Shown here: positions 26,007 to 34,711 of the stretch, in pieces
How positions within the stretch are numbered: position 1 is the first letter of the stretch
Layout: every line of letters begins with the position of its first letter
NCBI RefSeq assembly: GCF_009604455.1
Contig: NZ_WEGL01000003.1
Coordinates: forward strand, 372,001-436,000
Source of the DNA: Streptomyces sp. RB17
Lineage (GTDB): Bacteria > Actinomycetota > Actinomycetes > Streptomycetales > Streptomycetaceae
Direction of reading: 5' to 3'
DNA length: 64,000 bases
Notes under the pieces: generated by a model
Databases searched by the model: none
What the model saw: only the letters and a program-made list of their open reading frames with translations
What the model was told of the DNA's origin: nothing
Program-made: the position numbers and the translations under genes

Positions 26007-26251
26007 ACCGGCCCCAGCGGGAGGCTGCCGCGCGGCAGATCATGGAGCAGGCCCCGGCACCGGTGCCACCGGACCTGTGCGCGGAGGCGGTGCGCCGTGG
26101 CGAGCGCCTGCTGCGGCGCGGGCAGCTCGCCCGCCGCGTGCTGTGGCTGCTGGCCTGCGCCGCGGTCGTCGCGTTCAGCGTGTGGGCGGCCCGGGTGCAC
26201 CCGTGGACGGAGCCGCCCTCCCAGACGACTCCGTCGATCACGGGCTGGTGA
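26003..26251 (+). CDS. Small membrane protein, possible anti-sigma partner
   Basis: An 82-aa protein: a soluble Arg-rich N-terminal half (about 1-43), one membrane helix (VLWLLACAAVVAFSVWAA, 46-63) and a short outside tail. GTG start with GGGAGG 5 nt upstream. This layout, N-inside with a single helix and located directly after a sigma gene, is that of minimal anti-sigma factors, but no zinc HxxxCxxC motif is present. The function is inferred from context only. Confidence 0.6.
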   Translation: MNRPQREAAARQIMEQAPAPVPPDLCAEAVRRGERLLRRGQLARRVLWLLACAAVVAFSVWAARVHPWTEPPSQTTPSITGW

Positions 26252-26321
26252 GCCGCGGGCCGATGGCGGCGGTTGCCGATACGGCCGTGAGCCGACGCCC
26301 CGCGGCAGGCGTGCGCCGGCG

Positions 26322-27476
26322 TCAGCCCAGCGCCTGCTGGAGGTCGGCCAGCAGATCGCCGACGTTCTCGATGCCCACGGACAGGCGCACCAGGTCGCCG
26401 GGGACCTCCAGTGCGGAGCCCGCCGCGGAGGCGTGCGTCATCCGGCCGGGGTGCTCGATCAGGGACTCGACGCCGCCGAGCGACTCGCCGAGCGTGAACA
26501 CCTTGGCCCGGTTGCACACCTCGACCGCGGCCTCCTCGCCGCCCTCGACGCGGAACGACACCATGCCGCCGAACGCCTTCATCTGCTTCGCGGCGACCTC
26601 GTGACCGGGGTGCTCGGGCAGGCCCGGGTAGAGCACGCTGGTCACGCGCGCGTGCCGGGTCAGCATGTCGGCGATCTTCTCGGCGTTCTCGCTGTGCCGG
26701 TCCATCCGCACCGCGAGGGTCTTGGTGCCGCGCAGCACCAGCCAGGAGTCGAAGGGACCGGCGACGGCGCCCATCGCGTTCTGGTGGTAGGCCAGCTCCT
26801 CGCCGAGACCCTGGTCGGAGACGATCAGCGCGCCGCCGACCACGTCCGAGTGACCGCCCATGTACTTGGTCAGGGAGTGGACGACGACGTCCGCGCCCAG
26901 CGACAGCGGCTGCTGGAGGTAGGGCGTGGCGAAGGTGTTGTCGACGACGAGCTTCGCGCCCGCGTCGTGCGCGACCGAGGCGACGGCGGCGATGTCGGTG
27001 ATGCCGAGCAGCGGATTGGAGGGGGTCTCCACCCAGACGGCCTTGGTCTTCGGGGTGATCGCGGCCCGTACGGCGGCCGGGTCGCTGGTGTCGGCGACGG
27101 ACCACTCCACGCCCCAGCGGGTGACGACCTTGGCGAAGAGGCGGAAGGTGCCGCCGTAGGCGTCGTTCGGGATCACCACGTGGTCACCGGGGCTGAGCAG
27201 CGTGCGCAGCAGGGTGTCCTCGGCCGCCAGGCCGGACGCGAAGGCGAGGCCGCGACGGCCGCCCTCCAGCGCGGCGAGGTTCTCCTCGAGGGCGGTGCGG
27301 GTGGGGTTGGCGCTGCGGCTGTACTCGTAGCCTCCGCGCAGCCCGCCGACGCCGTCCTGCTTGTAGGTCGAGACCTGGTAGATCGGCGGGACGACCGCGC
27401 CGGTGAGGGGATCCGCGGTGTTGCCCGCGTGGATCGCGAGGGTCTCGAAGTGCTGACTGATGTGCCTGTCGCTCAT
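26322..27476 (-). CDS. metB: Cystathionine gamma-synthase / gamma-lyase
   Basis: A 384-aa PLP enzyme of the Cys/Met family. Conserved blocks: PIYQVSTY, YEYSRSANPTRTALE, FASGLAAEDTLLRTLL, VDNTFATPYLQQPLSLGADVVVHSLTKYMGGHSD (the Lys binds PLP) and SLGGVESLIEHPGRMTHAS. It joins O-activated homoserine with cysteine, or acts in reverse as the lyase; the two cannot be separated by sequence alone. TACGCT (27485-27490) ends 8 nt before the ATG, a leaderless pattern that supports this start. No SAM or B12 riboswitch fits the short upstream region. Confidence 0.92.
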   Translation of the reverse strand: MSDRHISQHFETLAIHAGNTADPLTGAVVPPIYQVSTYKQDGVGGLRGGYEYSRSANPTRTALEENLAALEGGRRGLAFASGLAAEDTLLRTLLSPGDHVVIPNDAYGGTFRLFAKVVTRWGVEWSVADTSDPAAVRAAITPKTKAVWVETPSNPLLGITDIAAVASVAHDAGAKLVVDNTFATPYLQQPLSLGADVVVHSLTKYMGGHSDVVGGALIVSDQGLGEELAYHQNAMGAVAGPFDSWLVLRGTKTLAVRMDRHSENAEKIADMLTRHARVTSVLYPGLPEHPGHEVAAKQMKAFGGMVSFRVEGGEEAAVEVCNRAKVFTLGESLGGVESLIEHPGRMTHASAAGSALEVPGDLVRLSVGIENVGDLLADLQQALG

Positions 27477-27670
27477 GTGCACCGAGCGTAGTGCGCTTGG
27501 CCGGATGCTGACGCCCGCCGGGCTCGGGCGGCACCGGCCGAAGGGTTTTCCCTGCGTGAACCCCGTCCGGACGCCGTCACCGGAGTGGCCTGTCATGAAC
27601 GGCTACGGAGTTTTCCACAGCCTCGCGGCGGGGTTGGCCAATTGTCGGCGGCGTCTGGTTCGCTTGGGGC

Positions 27671-28789
27671 ATGGCGATTCTCTGGCTGGTCATGGCGCTG
27701 CTCATGCTGAGCTTCGTGCTGCTGTCGATCGCGCGACGCAGGCGCGGGGTGATCGAGCAGGTTCCCCCGGGGCACCCGGACGCCGCCGACCCGGCGGCCT
27801 ACGGCTTCGTGCGCCAGGAGGAGCTGGACCTGCGCATGCCCGGCCCGGACCAGGATCTGCTGGACGTCCTGGAGTTGGTGCAGCGCACGCAGGACTATCG
27901 CGCGGCCTCCCAGCTGCTGGCCGGCACCGAGACCGAGGGCGAGCTGCGCTGGCAGCGGGTGCAGGCGTTCGCGGGCGCGGCGGCGCTGGAGCTGCAGCAG
28001 CGGCCCGGCGGGGTGCACGAGACGCCGGGCGGCCAGTGGCTGCGGGTGTGGCGGGCCGAGCAGCCCAAGGACGCGGGCTGCGCCGCCGTCTACGCGGAGT
28101 TCCTGGTGCAGCAGGCCTGGCGGACGGCGACGCCGGGCACGGACGACTTCCGGATCATCATGGAGGAGGCCCGGGACGCGTGCGGGCAGGCGGCCCTGCT
28201 GGCCCCCGGGGACCCGGTGCCGTACATCGTCGAGCTGTCCATCGCCCGTGGACTCGCCTATTCCCAGGCCGAGTTCGACCAGCTGTGGCTGAAGATCCTC
28301 GACCGCGCCCCGGACCACATGGGCGCGCATCTGGCGGCGCTGCACCACTGGTGCGAGAAGTGGCACGGCTCGCGCGAGCAGGCGTACGCCTTCGCCGAAG
28401 CCGCCGCGGCCCGCGCGCCGCAGGGCTCGCTGCTCGCCGCGCTGCCGCTGTTCGCGGTCTTCGAGCACCTCCCCGAGGTGAACCTGGTGGCGAGTTTCTA
28501 CCAGAGCGAGGTCGTCACCAAGGCGATGCACGGCGCCCTGCACGCTGTGCACGCGGCCCGCCGCGACGACCCGATGCTCGCGCACGTCCGCCACCTGCTG
28601 ATCTTCTTCCTGGTCCGCGCCGAGCGCTGGCAGGAGGCCATGCGCCAGCTGATACACGTCGACGGGCACGTCGGCGCACTGCCCTGGACCCTGTCCGCCG
28701 ACCCGGCCGCCGAGTTCGCCCTCTACCGCGCGCTGGCGGTGGCCGGTTACGAGGCGAACGGCGGCAACCCGGCCACCCTGCCCGGCTGA
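27671..28789 (+). CDS. Conserved hypothetical with N-terminal anchor and TPR-like helices
   Basis: A 372-aa protein. Residues 2-21 form one membrane helix followed by RRRR, so the bulk is cytoplasmic. The rest is all-helical with TPR-like spacing (LDVLELVQRTQDYRAASQLLAG; LALLAPGDPVPYI-type; ERWQEAMRQLIHV). No enzyme motif is seen. It is divergent from metB. I recognise it only as a conserved Streptomyces hypothetical. Confidence 0.75.
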   Translation: MAILWLVMALLMLSFVLLSIARRRRGVIEQVPPGHPDAADPAAYGFVRQEELDLRMPGPDQDLLDVLELVQRTQDYRAASQLLAGTETEGELRWQRVQAFAGAAALELQQRPGGVHETPGGQWLRVWRAEQPKDAGCAAVYAEFLVQQAWRTATPGTDDFRIIMEEARDACGQAALLAPGDPVPYIVELSIARGLAYSQAEFDQLWLKILDRAPDHMGAHLAALHHWCEKWHGSREQAYAFAEAAAARAPQGSLLAALPLFAVFEHLPEVNLVASFYQSEVVTKAMHGALHAVHAARRDDPMLAHVRHLLIFFLVRAERWQEAMRQLIHVDGHVGALPWTLSADPAAEFALYRALAVAGYEANGGNPATLPG

Positions 28790-28935
28790 CCCAACGGCAC
28801 CAGGCCCCTCCCCCTCGCAGCACGGTGCTCCTCGCCCGGGAGCTGCGCCTGCGCGCATCGCCCGAAGGGCCGACCACCGTGTGCGTCACCCGTACGGCGG
28901 CCCTGGCGTGCAGCCGATTGCCACAACCGGAAGCC

Positions 28936-28941
28936 TAGGAT
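28936..28941 (+). promoter_or_regulatory. Candidate -10 of the DUF6230 operon
   Basis: TAGGAT is a full match to the Streptomyces -10 consensus and leaves a leader of about 70 nt. The remaining spacer 28790-28935 shows no gene. Confidence 0.45.
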
Positions 28942-29016
28942 CCGTCACTGGGCAGCAAGGAAAACACCTGCTTTGTCCAGGTAAGGGCGGATCGCGCCAT
29001 GACCGAAGGAGACGGG

Positions 29017-29640
29017 ATGTCGCACCGCGTCGGCAAGACCCGTTGGCGGCGCTTTGTGGCAGTGCTGGTGCCCAGCGTCGCAGCCTGCGCGGTCCTCGGC
29101 ATCGCCATGGGACAGGGCGTACTGGCCGCGTCGTTCCTCATTTCCGGCAAGGAGTTCCAGGTCACCGCGGACACGCTGACCGCTCGCGGGCTCAGCGTCT
29201 ACAGCGTGGTGGACGCGACCAGGCAGGGCGGGCGTGTGCCGGTGACGGTCAACGGATCCCGGCACTCGACGATCAGCCGGCTGTGCCAGTCCGTACTGGT
29301 CGAGGTCCCGGTGCTGGGCGTGCAGACGCTGAAGATCACCGGCGGAAACGAACGACCGGTCGAAGCGTCGAACCTGTTCCTCGACACGACATTCCAGTCG
29401 GCCGGGCAGGCGGAGTTCAGGGGCCTCCAGCAGGGAATCGCGCAGGGGGACATCACCAAGGGTCCGATCGAGCCGGGCGACAGGAACTCGCCCCTCTTCG
29501 ACCCCAACGGCTTCGGGCAGCAGGCGTCGTCGGTGACCCTGACCGACGTGCGCCTGACCGCGGTCGCGCTCTCTGCCGGTACGTTCACCATCCCCGGCCT
29601 GCGCGTGCAGATCGAGCACGGCCGTCACGAATGCTTCTGA
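29017..29640 (+). CDS. DUF6230 family exported/membrane protein
   Basis: A 207-aa protein with an N-terminal Arg-rich stretch and one hydrophobic segment (VLVPSVAACAVLGIAMGQGVLAASF, about 14-38), which acts as signal anchor. The rest is beta-rich with a Cys pair (RLCQSV... RHECF). It matches DUF6230, nearly always paired with DUF6114 in Streptomyces; older annotations calling it cholesterol esterase are not supported by any hydrolase motif. AAGGAG 5 nt before the ATG at 29017 favours this start over 28999. Confidence 0.8.
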   Translation: MSHRVGKTRWRRFVAVLVPSVAACAVLGIAMGQGVLAASFLISGKEFQVTADTLTARGLSVYSVVDATRQGGRVPVTVNGSRHSTISRLCQSVLVEVPVLGVQTLKITGGNERPVEASNLFLDTTFQSAGQAEFRGLQQGIAQGDITKGPIEPGDRNSPLFDPNGFGQQASSVTLTDVRLTAVALSAGTFTIPGLRVQIEHGRHECF

Positions 29641-29726
29641 ATCCCGGGCGGGCCGAACCTGCCGAACGCCCCCACAGTTGCCCCGCACGACCCGTGCGTA
29701 CGCCGCACCGCTGATCAGGAAGGCAC

Positions 29727-30206
29727 GTGATCACCAACCTCTTGGGCAGACACCCCCGACCACGCGTCACCGCAGCGCGCGCCCGGCACAGATTCAGAAC
29801 CTGGCGTGCCGAACGTCCCTTCTGGGCGGGGCTGTTCACCCTGGCGGCAGGGTTGCCCATCCTGTACTGGCCGTACGCGAATCTGGACCTGGGCGGAATT
29901 CCGCTGGCGCTGTCGACCACGTCCGGTGCCGCAGCCCTGATCATCGGAGTCCTGCTCATCACGCTAGGGTTCACCCTCTGGTACCAACCGCATCTCCGCG
30001 TGTTCGCCGGGATTGCCACTCTCCTGCTGACCCTCATCTCCTTCCCCGTCGCGAACTTCGGCGGCCTCTTCCTCGGACTGATCACCGGTCTGATCGGCGG
30101 CTCCCTGGCCTGCTCCTGGACTCCCGTCGCCACCGAACCGTCGACGGCGCCGACGGACCGCGCCGCCACGGCCGTCCCACCAGGAGAAACTCAACGTGAC
30201 ACCTGA
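29727..30206 (+). CDS. DUF6114 membrane protein
   Basis: A 159-aa protein with a basic N-terminus, four predicted membrane helices (from FWAGLFTLAAGLPILYW to FLGLITGLIGGSLAC) and a Pro/Thr-rich tail. GTG start with AGGAAGG upstream. It lies 87 nt after the DUF6230 gene and probably forms a membrane complex with its product; role unknown. The 266-bp stretch after it, up to 30472, shows no convincing gene. Confidence 0.8.
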   Translation: MITNLLGRHPRPRVTAARARHRFRTWRAERPFWAGLFTLAAGLPILYWPYANLDLGGIPLALSTTSGAAALIIGVLLITLGFTLWYQPHLRVFAGIATLLLTLISFPVANFGGLFLGLITGLIGGSLACSWTPVATEPSTAPTDRAATAVPPGETQRDT

Positions 30207-30472
30207 CCACGCCGGTTAGCCGTGGGATCAGTCGAACGCCACTACCAGGCGGACACCGTCATCACCGAAGCGGCCTGCCAGAGTCGCCGTCGTAGTAGTC
30301 GGTGTCGACGCCGGGGTGACGAAACTCGATGCCGCCATGGATGTGCTCACGACGCGGCACCGTAACAGCGCCGGCCCGGACGGGCACCTGAGTTCGTCGG
30401 CAGATCAGCAACGGAGGTTGCCGGTGAGGAAAGCCGGTGGCTCGCAGACGGACCGGCAGCGCGCCTGCGGCG

Positions 30473-31867
30473 TCAGCGCGGGATGCCCGCATCGTCCAGG
30501 TACTGGTGCATGGTTTCCGGAGGAAGGCTTGGGTTGCTCAGGGCGCGGGAGGCGGTTTCCGGATTCCGGCAGCTTTGGAGGATGAGGTCGACCGGCAGCG
30601 CGGGGTGCGCGGCGGCCATGGCACGAACACGCTCGTCGGGGTCGGCGAGCAACCGGACCACTGCGTCGACGGGCGCTTCGGAGTCGAGTCCCACCAGCCC
30701 CCGTTTGCCCGGGTCCGGGTCGTCGGCGAAGCGCTGTCCGTTGCCCGTACGCGGGAAGTTCGGGTGGCGCAGGAGATCGCCCTTGGTGATGACCTTGCAG
30801 TCCAGATACGTCTGCAGCACCACCTCGCCGTCGACGGTCGGTTGGTTCTCGCACAGCAGGAGGCGCACGGGGTAGTCGTCGTCCTTCGAGAGCAGGTCGA
30901 CGGCGTCGGCAGGCAGATGCCGGCTGCAGGCGGCGCTGCGCCGTAGCAGGGTGTTCGCCGAGCCGGCGCACCGGCGCAGGACGTCGGGATCGGCGCAGAG
31001 GCGTACCCATTCGACGGGAGGGAGCCGGTCGGACTGCTTGACGGTGATGTCGATGGCGGTGCGTTCGGCCTCTGTCAGTTCGGGTCGCACGGATACCGCC
31101 AGCCGGACGCTGTGCGCGTCGTCGTTCGCCAACGTCCTGACGATGTCGATGGGAACGTTGAGGTTGGCCGCCAGCTCCCGCCGGTCCTCCTCTTCCGCGC
31201 TTGCCGCGAGTCGTTCCGCGGTCGCCGCGGTCATGGCGCCGTACCGGATCACATCCTGCCTGGCGAAGCGGCCGATGTCTGCGCTGAGAAGAAGGTCGGT
31301 ACAGCCCGCGTCGTCGCGGCAGGTCTCCGTCATGGCCGCCTGGCGTACTTCGTCATCCGCGTCGCGGAGCAGACGGCTCCGGGCGTCCTCGGAAAGCAAG
31401 GCCCACTGGCCGCAGGCGGCCCGGCGAAGGTCCGCGTCCTGGTGGTCGGCGAGCCCGGCGACCAGGCTCGGAGCTGTGTGGCGACAGAAGGCTGCGCTGC
31501 GGCGGACCCGCGGTTCCGGATCGGCAAGCAGGCGCTGCTGGACGGACAGGGGCAGCGACTGCACAGGGACGCGGAACCAGTCGGGTCCGACGGCCAGAGC
31601 ATGGCGGACCCGTGGATCGGGATCGTCCACGAGCCGGGCGCGTTGTTCCGCCGTCACCGCGGGGTTCGCAGCGAACGCCGTCCGCAGCCTGCGGTCGGGA
31701 TGCGCGACGACGGCGTTCACCACCTCGTCCGGCAGAGCGCGCCAGGCGATCATGTCCCAGGCCGCTTTCGCTTCCTCGCACAGCAGCCGGATCAAGACCC
31801 CGGCCGGCGCCGCGGGATTTCGCGCGAGCGCAGCGATGGTCCCGCCGTGACCGCAATTGCCACACAT
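30473..31867 (-). CDS. LRV (leucine-rich repeat variant) / HEAT-like repeat protein
   Basis: A 464-aa soluble solenoid. It begins [10 protein letters not shown], a CxxC pair that with later cysteines could bind zinc or a 4Fe-4S cluster as in Azotobacter LRV protein. About 13 helical repeats of 22-26 residues follow, with the recurring pattern VVxAxPDxRLRxAxAxNP / LLADPExRVRRSAA. Such solenoids bind proteins. GGGGAGGGG precedes the ATG. The gene stands alone between the DUF6114 gene and a pseudogene. The partner is unknown. Confidence 0.82.
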   Translation of the reverse strand: MCGNCGHGGTIAALARNPAAPAGVLIRLLCEEAKAAWDMIAWRALPDEVVNAVVAHPDRRLRTAFAANPAVTAEQRARLVDDPDPRVRHALAVGPDWFRVPVQSLPLSVQQRLLADPEPRVRRSAAFCRHTAPSLVAGLADHQDADLRRAACGQWALLSEDARSRLLRDADDEVRQAAMTETCRDDAGCTDLLLSADIGRFARQDVIRYGAMTAATAERLAASAEEEDRRELAANLNVPIDIVRTLANDDAHSVRLAVSVRPELTEAERTAIDITVKQSDRLPPVEWVRLCADPDVLRRCAGSANTLLRRSAACSRHLPADAVDLLSKDDDYPVRLLLCENQPTVDGEVVLQTYLDCKVITKGDLLRHPNFPRTGNGQRFADDPDPGKRGLVGLDSEAPVDAVVRLLADPDERVRAMAAAHPALPVDLILQSCRNPETASRALSNPSLPPETMHQYLDDAGIPR

Positions 31868-32007
31868 GGTGCCCCTCCCCGTGCGCCCCCCGGCGTCACG
31901 GACCGACCGTACACACTCGCCCGGAAGCCGGCTGCCATCTCCGGTACGCCGTAGGCGGTGAGCGACGGTGTACGGCCGGCCGTCACCTTGGCGGATGGGA
32001 TGGAGGT

Positions 32008-32384
32008 CAGGTCGGGTTCTCCGCCGGTGCCGCCGTCGCCGCACGGCGGGCCGTGGTCGGCGGGTGGCTGGTGGACGGGGTGCCGGTGTGCCCGGGGGAG
32101 ACCGGGGAGGACCTGGCGGAGGTCGAGGTGCGGGCGGGGCTCGGGCTGGTGCCGTTCGCGGTGGACGTCCACGCCGCCCGGTGGGGGACGCTCGCGCGGC
32201 TGGTCACGGTGGTCGGGCGGGGCGCGGCGCCGTACGGGGTCGCCGTGGACGAGAACACCCTGCTCCACGTGGCGGACGGCGAGGTCCGGGTGGCGGGTCC
32301 GGGACGCGCCCATGCCGTACGGCCGGACGGGGACGGGGGCGTGCGCGTGCGGTCGTACCGCGCGGGAGAGGGGTTCTCGAGCGA
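32008..32384 (+). pseudogene. Remnant of a cyanophycinase-like (peptidase S51 / class I GAT-like) gene
   Basis: An in-frame fragment preserving the nucleophile elbow [19 protein letters not shown] (the Ser of GxSAGA) and the downstream [22 protein letters not shown] and PYGVAVDENTLLHV blocks of Streptomyces S51-like proteins. The N-terminal half (~130 residues) is absent. The frame upstream is unrelated antisense of the LRV gene, and the end runs into duplicated sequence. A 5' deletion is inferred. Confidence 0.7.
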
Positions 32385-32443
32385 CTGGGCCGGATTGCAC
32401 ACCCCGTCGGCATCGGCTGGGCCGATTGCACACCCCCGTCGGC
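32385..32443. repeat. Imperfect 27-bp direct repeat
   Basis: Two 27-nt copies beginning CTGGGCCG (32385-32411 and 32417-32443) differ only by one G and one C. They sit at the 3' edge of the S51 remnant and could mark a deletion or slippage junction. Confidence 0.65.
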
Positions 32444-32489
32444 GGGCCGTACCTGCTGTGGTTGCCGGTACGGCCCTGTGGCGGGCCGG

Positions 32490-33530
32490 TCAGATCGTCG
32501 CCGTGTCGATCACGAAGCGGTAGCGGACATCGCTGGACAGCACCCGCTCGTACGCCTCGTTGATCTCCTCGGCGCCGATCAGCTCGATCTCGGCGCCCAG
32601 GTGGTGCGCGGCGCAGAAGTCCAGCATCTCCTGGGTCTCGGCGATGCCGCCGATCATCGACCCGGCGAGGGTCTTGCGGCCGCCGATCACCGAGAACAGG
32701 TTCAGGGCGATGGGCTCCTCGGGCGCGCCCACGTTGACCAGCGCGCCGTCCACCTTCAGCAGCGACAGCAGCGCGCCGAAGTCCATCGGTGCCGAGACGG
32801 TGGAGACGATCAGGTCGAAGGTGCCGGCCAGCTCCTCGAAGGTCTTCGGGTCGCTGGTGGCGTGGTAGTGGTCGGCGCCCAGCTTCAGGCCGTCGTCCTT
32901 CTTGCGCAGGGACTGCGAGAGGACGGTGACCTCGGCGCCCATCGCGTGCGCGATCTTGACGGCCATGTGGCCCAGGCCGCCCAGTCCGACCACGGCGACC
33001 TTCTTGCCGGGGCCCGCGTTCCAGTGCTTGAGCGGCGAGTAGGTGGTGATGCCGGCGCAGAGCAGCGGGGCCGCCACGTCCAGCGACAGGCCGTCGGGGA
33101 TGCGCACGACGTAGTTCTCGTCGACGACGATCTTCTCGGAGTAGCCGCCGTAGGTGGGCTCGCCGTCCCTGCCGACGGCGTTGTAGGTGCCGACCATGCC
33201 CTTGAGGCAGAACTGCTCCAGGCCCCCCAGGCAGTTCTCGCACTCACGGCAGGAGTCGACCATGCAGCCGACGCCCACCCGGTCGCCGACGGCGAACTTC
33301 GTCACACCGGGGCCGACCTCGGAGACCACCCCCGCGATCTCGTGGCCGGGCACCATCGGGAAGATGGCCTCGCCCCAGCCCTCGCGGGCCTGGTGGATGT
33401 CGGAGTGGCAGATGCCGGCGAACTTGATGTCGATCAGGACATCGAACTCGCCGACCGCGCGCCGCTCGATGGTGGTCCGCTCCAGCGGAGCCTTCGCGGC
33501 GGGCGCGGCGTACGCAGCAACAGTGGTCAT
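32490..33530 (-). CDS. Zinc-dependent NAD(P) alcohol dehydrogenase (CAD/YahK-like)
   Basis: A 346-aa cytosolic MDR enzyme reducing aldehydes or oxidising alcohols. Catalytic zinc ligands are the Cys of AGICHSDIH and His/Glu of PGHEIAGVV. The four-Cys structural zinc loop is [15 protein letters not shown]. The Rossmann motif is [29 protein letters not shown] and [15 protein letters not shown] are typical of the cinnamyl-alcohol-dehydrogenase subgroup, which often prefers NADPH. It is divergent from the XRE regulator across 169 bp, suggesting local control. The physiological substrate is unknown. Confidence 0.93.
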   Translation of the reverse strand: MTTVAAYAAPAAKAPLERTTIERRAVGEFDVLIDIKFAGICHSDIHQAREGWGEAIFPMVPGHEIAGVVSEVGPGVTKFAVGDRVGVGCMVDSCRECENCLGGLEQFCLKGMVGTYNAVGRDGEPTYGGYSEKIVVDENYVVRIPDGLSLDVAAPLLCAGITTYSPLKHWNAGPGKKVAVVGLGGLGHMAVKIAHAMGAEVTVLSQSLRKKDDGLKLGADHYHATSDPKTFEELAGTFDLIVSTVSAPMDFGALLSLLKVDGALVNVGAPEEPIALNLFSVIGGRKTLAGSMIGGIAETQEMLDFCAAHHLGAEIELIGAEEINEAYERVLSSDVRYRFVIDTATI

Positions 33531-33699
33531 GCCGGGGTTCTCCTAGCAGGTGCTTCCGTGCCCGGTTGCCTTCCACCGGGTACGGCCCCAGCCTGCCGGA
33601 GTCCGCGCGGGCCACCCAGACCACGCCTTTGCGTACGACCGCTGTGCCTACCACTGGCGGGGTCAGGCTCCTGCGCGTACGACCAGGAATACTGGACGT

Positions 33700-34611
33700 A
33701 TGGACCACAGGGACTCAGAACCGCGGGCAGCGGCCGCCGCCGGGCGGTCGCTGGACCGGCGGGCCGAGCTGAGCGAGTTCCTGCGCAGCCGGCGGGCCCG
33801 GCTGAAGCCGGAGGACGTGGGGCTGCCCGACTTCGGGCGGCACCGGCGGGTGCCCGGGCTGCGCCGCGAGGAGCTGGCCCAGCTGGCCGGGGTGTCGGTG
33901 GCGTACTACACCCGGCTGGAACAGGGCAACGGACGGAACGTCTCGGCGGAGGTCCTGGACTCGATCGCCCGGGCGCTCAGGCTGACGGACGCCGAGCACG
34001 CGCATCTGACGCATCTGGCCAAGCCGAAGTCGCACAAGAAGAAGCCTGCGGCGCGGCAGCAGCAGGTCCGGGTCGCGCTGCGGCAGCTGCTGGACACGTT
34101 GGACGGCGTACCGGCGTACGTCGTCGGGCGCCGCTCGGAGATCCTGGCCTGGAACCGGATGGCGGCGGCGGTCTTCGGTGACTGGGCGGAGCTGCCGGCG
34201 GGCGAGCGCAACTGGGCCCGCCTGGTGTTCCTGCGCCCGGACTACCGCGAGCTGTTCATCGACTGGGAGCAGAAGGCGATCGACATCGTCTGCGCCCTGC
34301 GCATGGACGCGGGCTGCCACCCGGACGACCCGAAGCTGTCCGCACTCGTCGGCGAGCTCTCCGTCAAGAGCGAGGAGTTCCGCCGGCTGTGGGCGACGCA
34401 CGACGTCAAGGAGAAGAGCCATGGCGTCAAGCGTCTGCACCACCCGCTGGTCGGCGATCTCGCCTTGAACTTCGAGTCCTTCCGCCTGCCGGACGACTCG
34501 GAGCAGTCGCTGATCACGTACCACGCCGAGATGGGCTCCCCGTCCGCCGACTCCCTGCGCCTCCTGGCCAGCTGGGGCACGGACGCGACCCGCGCGGTGC
34601 CGTCGGCGTAG
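33700..34611 (+). CDS. XRE-type regulator with MmyB-like ligand-binding domain
   Basis: A 303-aa regulator. Residues 20-95 form the HTH_31/XRE domain (FLRSRRARLKPEDVGLP... RVPGLRREELAQLAGVSVAYYTRLEQGNG). The C-terminal MmyB-like PAS-type domain (residues 120-290) has AYVVGRRSEILAWNRMAAAVFGDW and NWARLVFLRPDYRELFIDWEQ. Members usually repress or activate a divergent oxidoreductase gene; the neighbour here is the alcohol dehydrogenase. GCGTACGACC occurs twice in the shared spacer (33631-33640, 33675-33684). A bidirectional terminator follows. Confidence 0.92.
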   Translation: MDHRDSEPRAAAAAGRSLDRRAELSEFLRSRRARLKPEDVGLPDFGRHRRVPGLRREELAQLAGVSVAYYTRLEQGNGRNVSAEVLDSIARALRLTDAEHAHLTHLAKPKSHKKKPAARQQQVRVALRQLLDTLDGVPAYVVGRRSEILAWNRMAAAVFGDWAELPAGERNWARLVFLRPDYRELFIDWEQKAIDIVCALRMDAGCHPDDPKLSALVGELSVKSEEFRRLWATHDVKEKSHGVKRLHHPLVGDLALNFESFRLPDDSEQSLITYHAEMGSPSADSLRLLASWGTDATRAVPSA

Positions 34612-34617
34612 GGCCTT

Positions 34618-34652
34618 CGTACGACACATTCGTACGACGCATTCGTACGACG
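34618..34652. repeat. 13-bp tandem repeat
   Basis: Near-identical units CGTACGACACATT, CGTACGACGCATT, then CGTACGACG lie between the XRE stop and the terminator. The core CGTACGAC also occurs twice in the XRE upstream spacer. Confidence 0.6.
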
Positions 34653-34654
34653 AA

Positions 34655-34686
34655 GGGGCACCCGGAGCCTGTGCTCCGGGTGCCCC
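34655..34686. terminator. Bidirectional terminator, 14-bp stem
   Basis: Perfect stem GGGGCACCCGGAGC / GCTCCGGGTGCCCC with a 4-nt loop between the convergent XRE and subtilase genes. Confidence 0.85.
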
Positions 34687-34711
34687 TCGCTCATTCAGCG
34701 GGCGCTGCGGC

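Noticed and set aside
26322..27476. SAM or B12 riboswitch before metB
   Set aside because: The -10 hexamer is 8 nt from the ATG, leaving no leader for a riboswitch.
31958..32563. Separate plus-strand protein beginning MSDGVRPAV
   Set aside because: This is the wrong frame of the S51 remnant; the frame with GFSAGA carries the family motifs.
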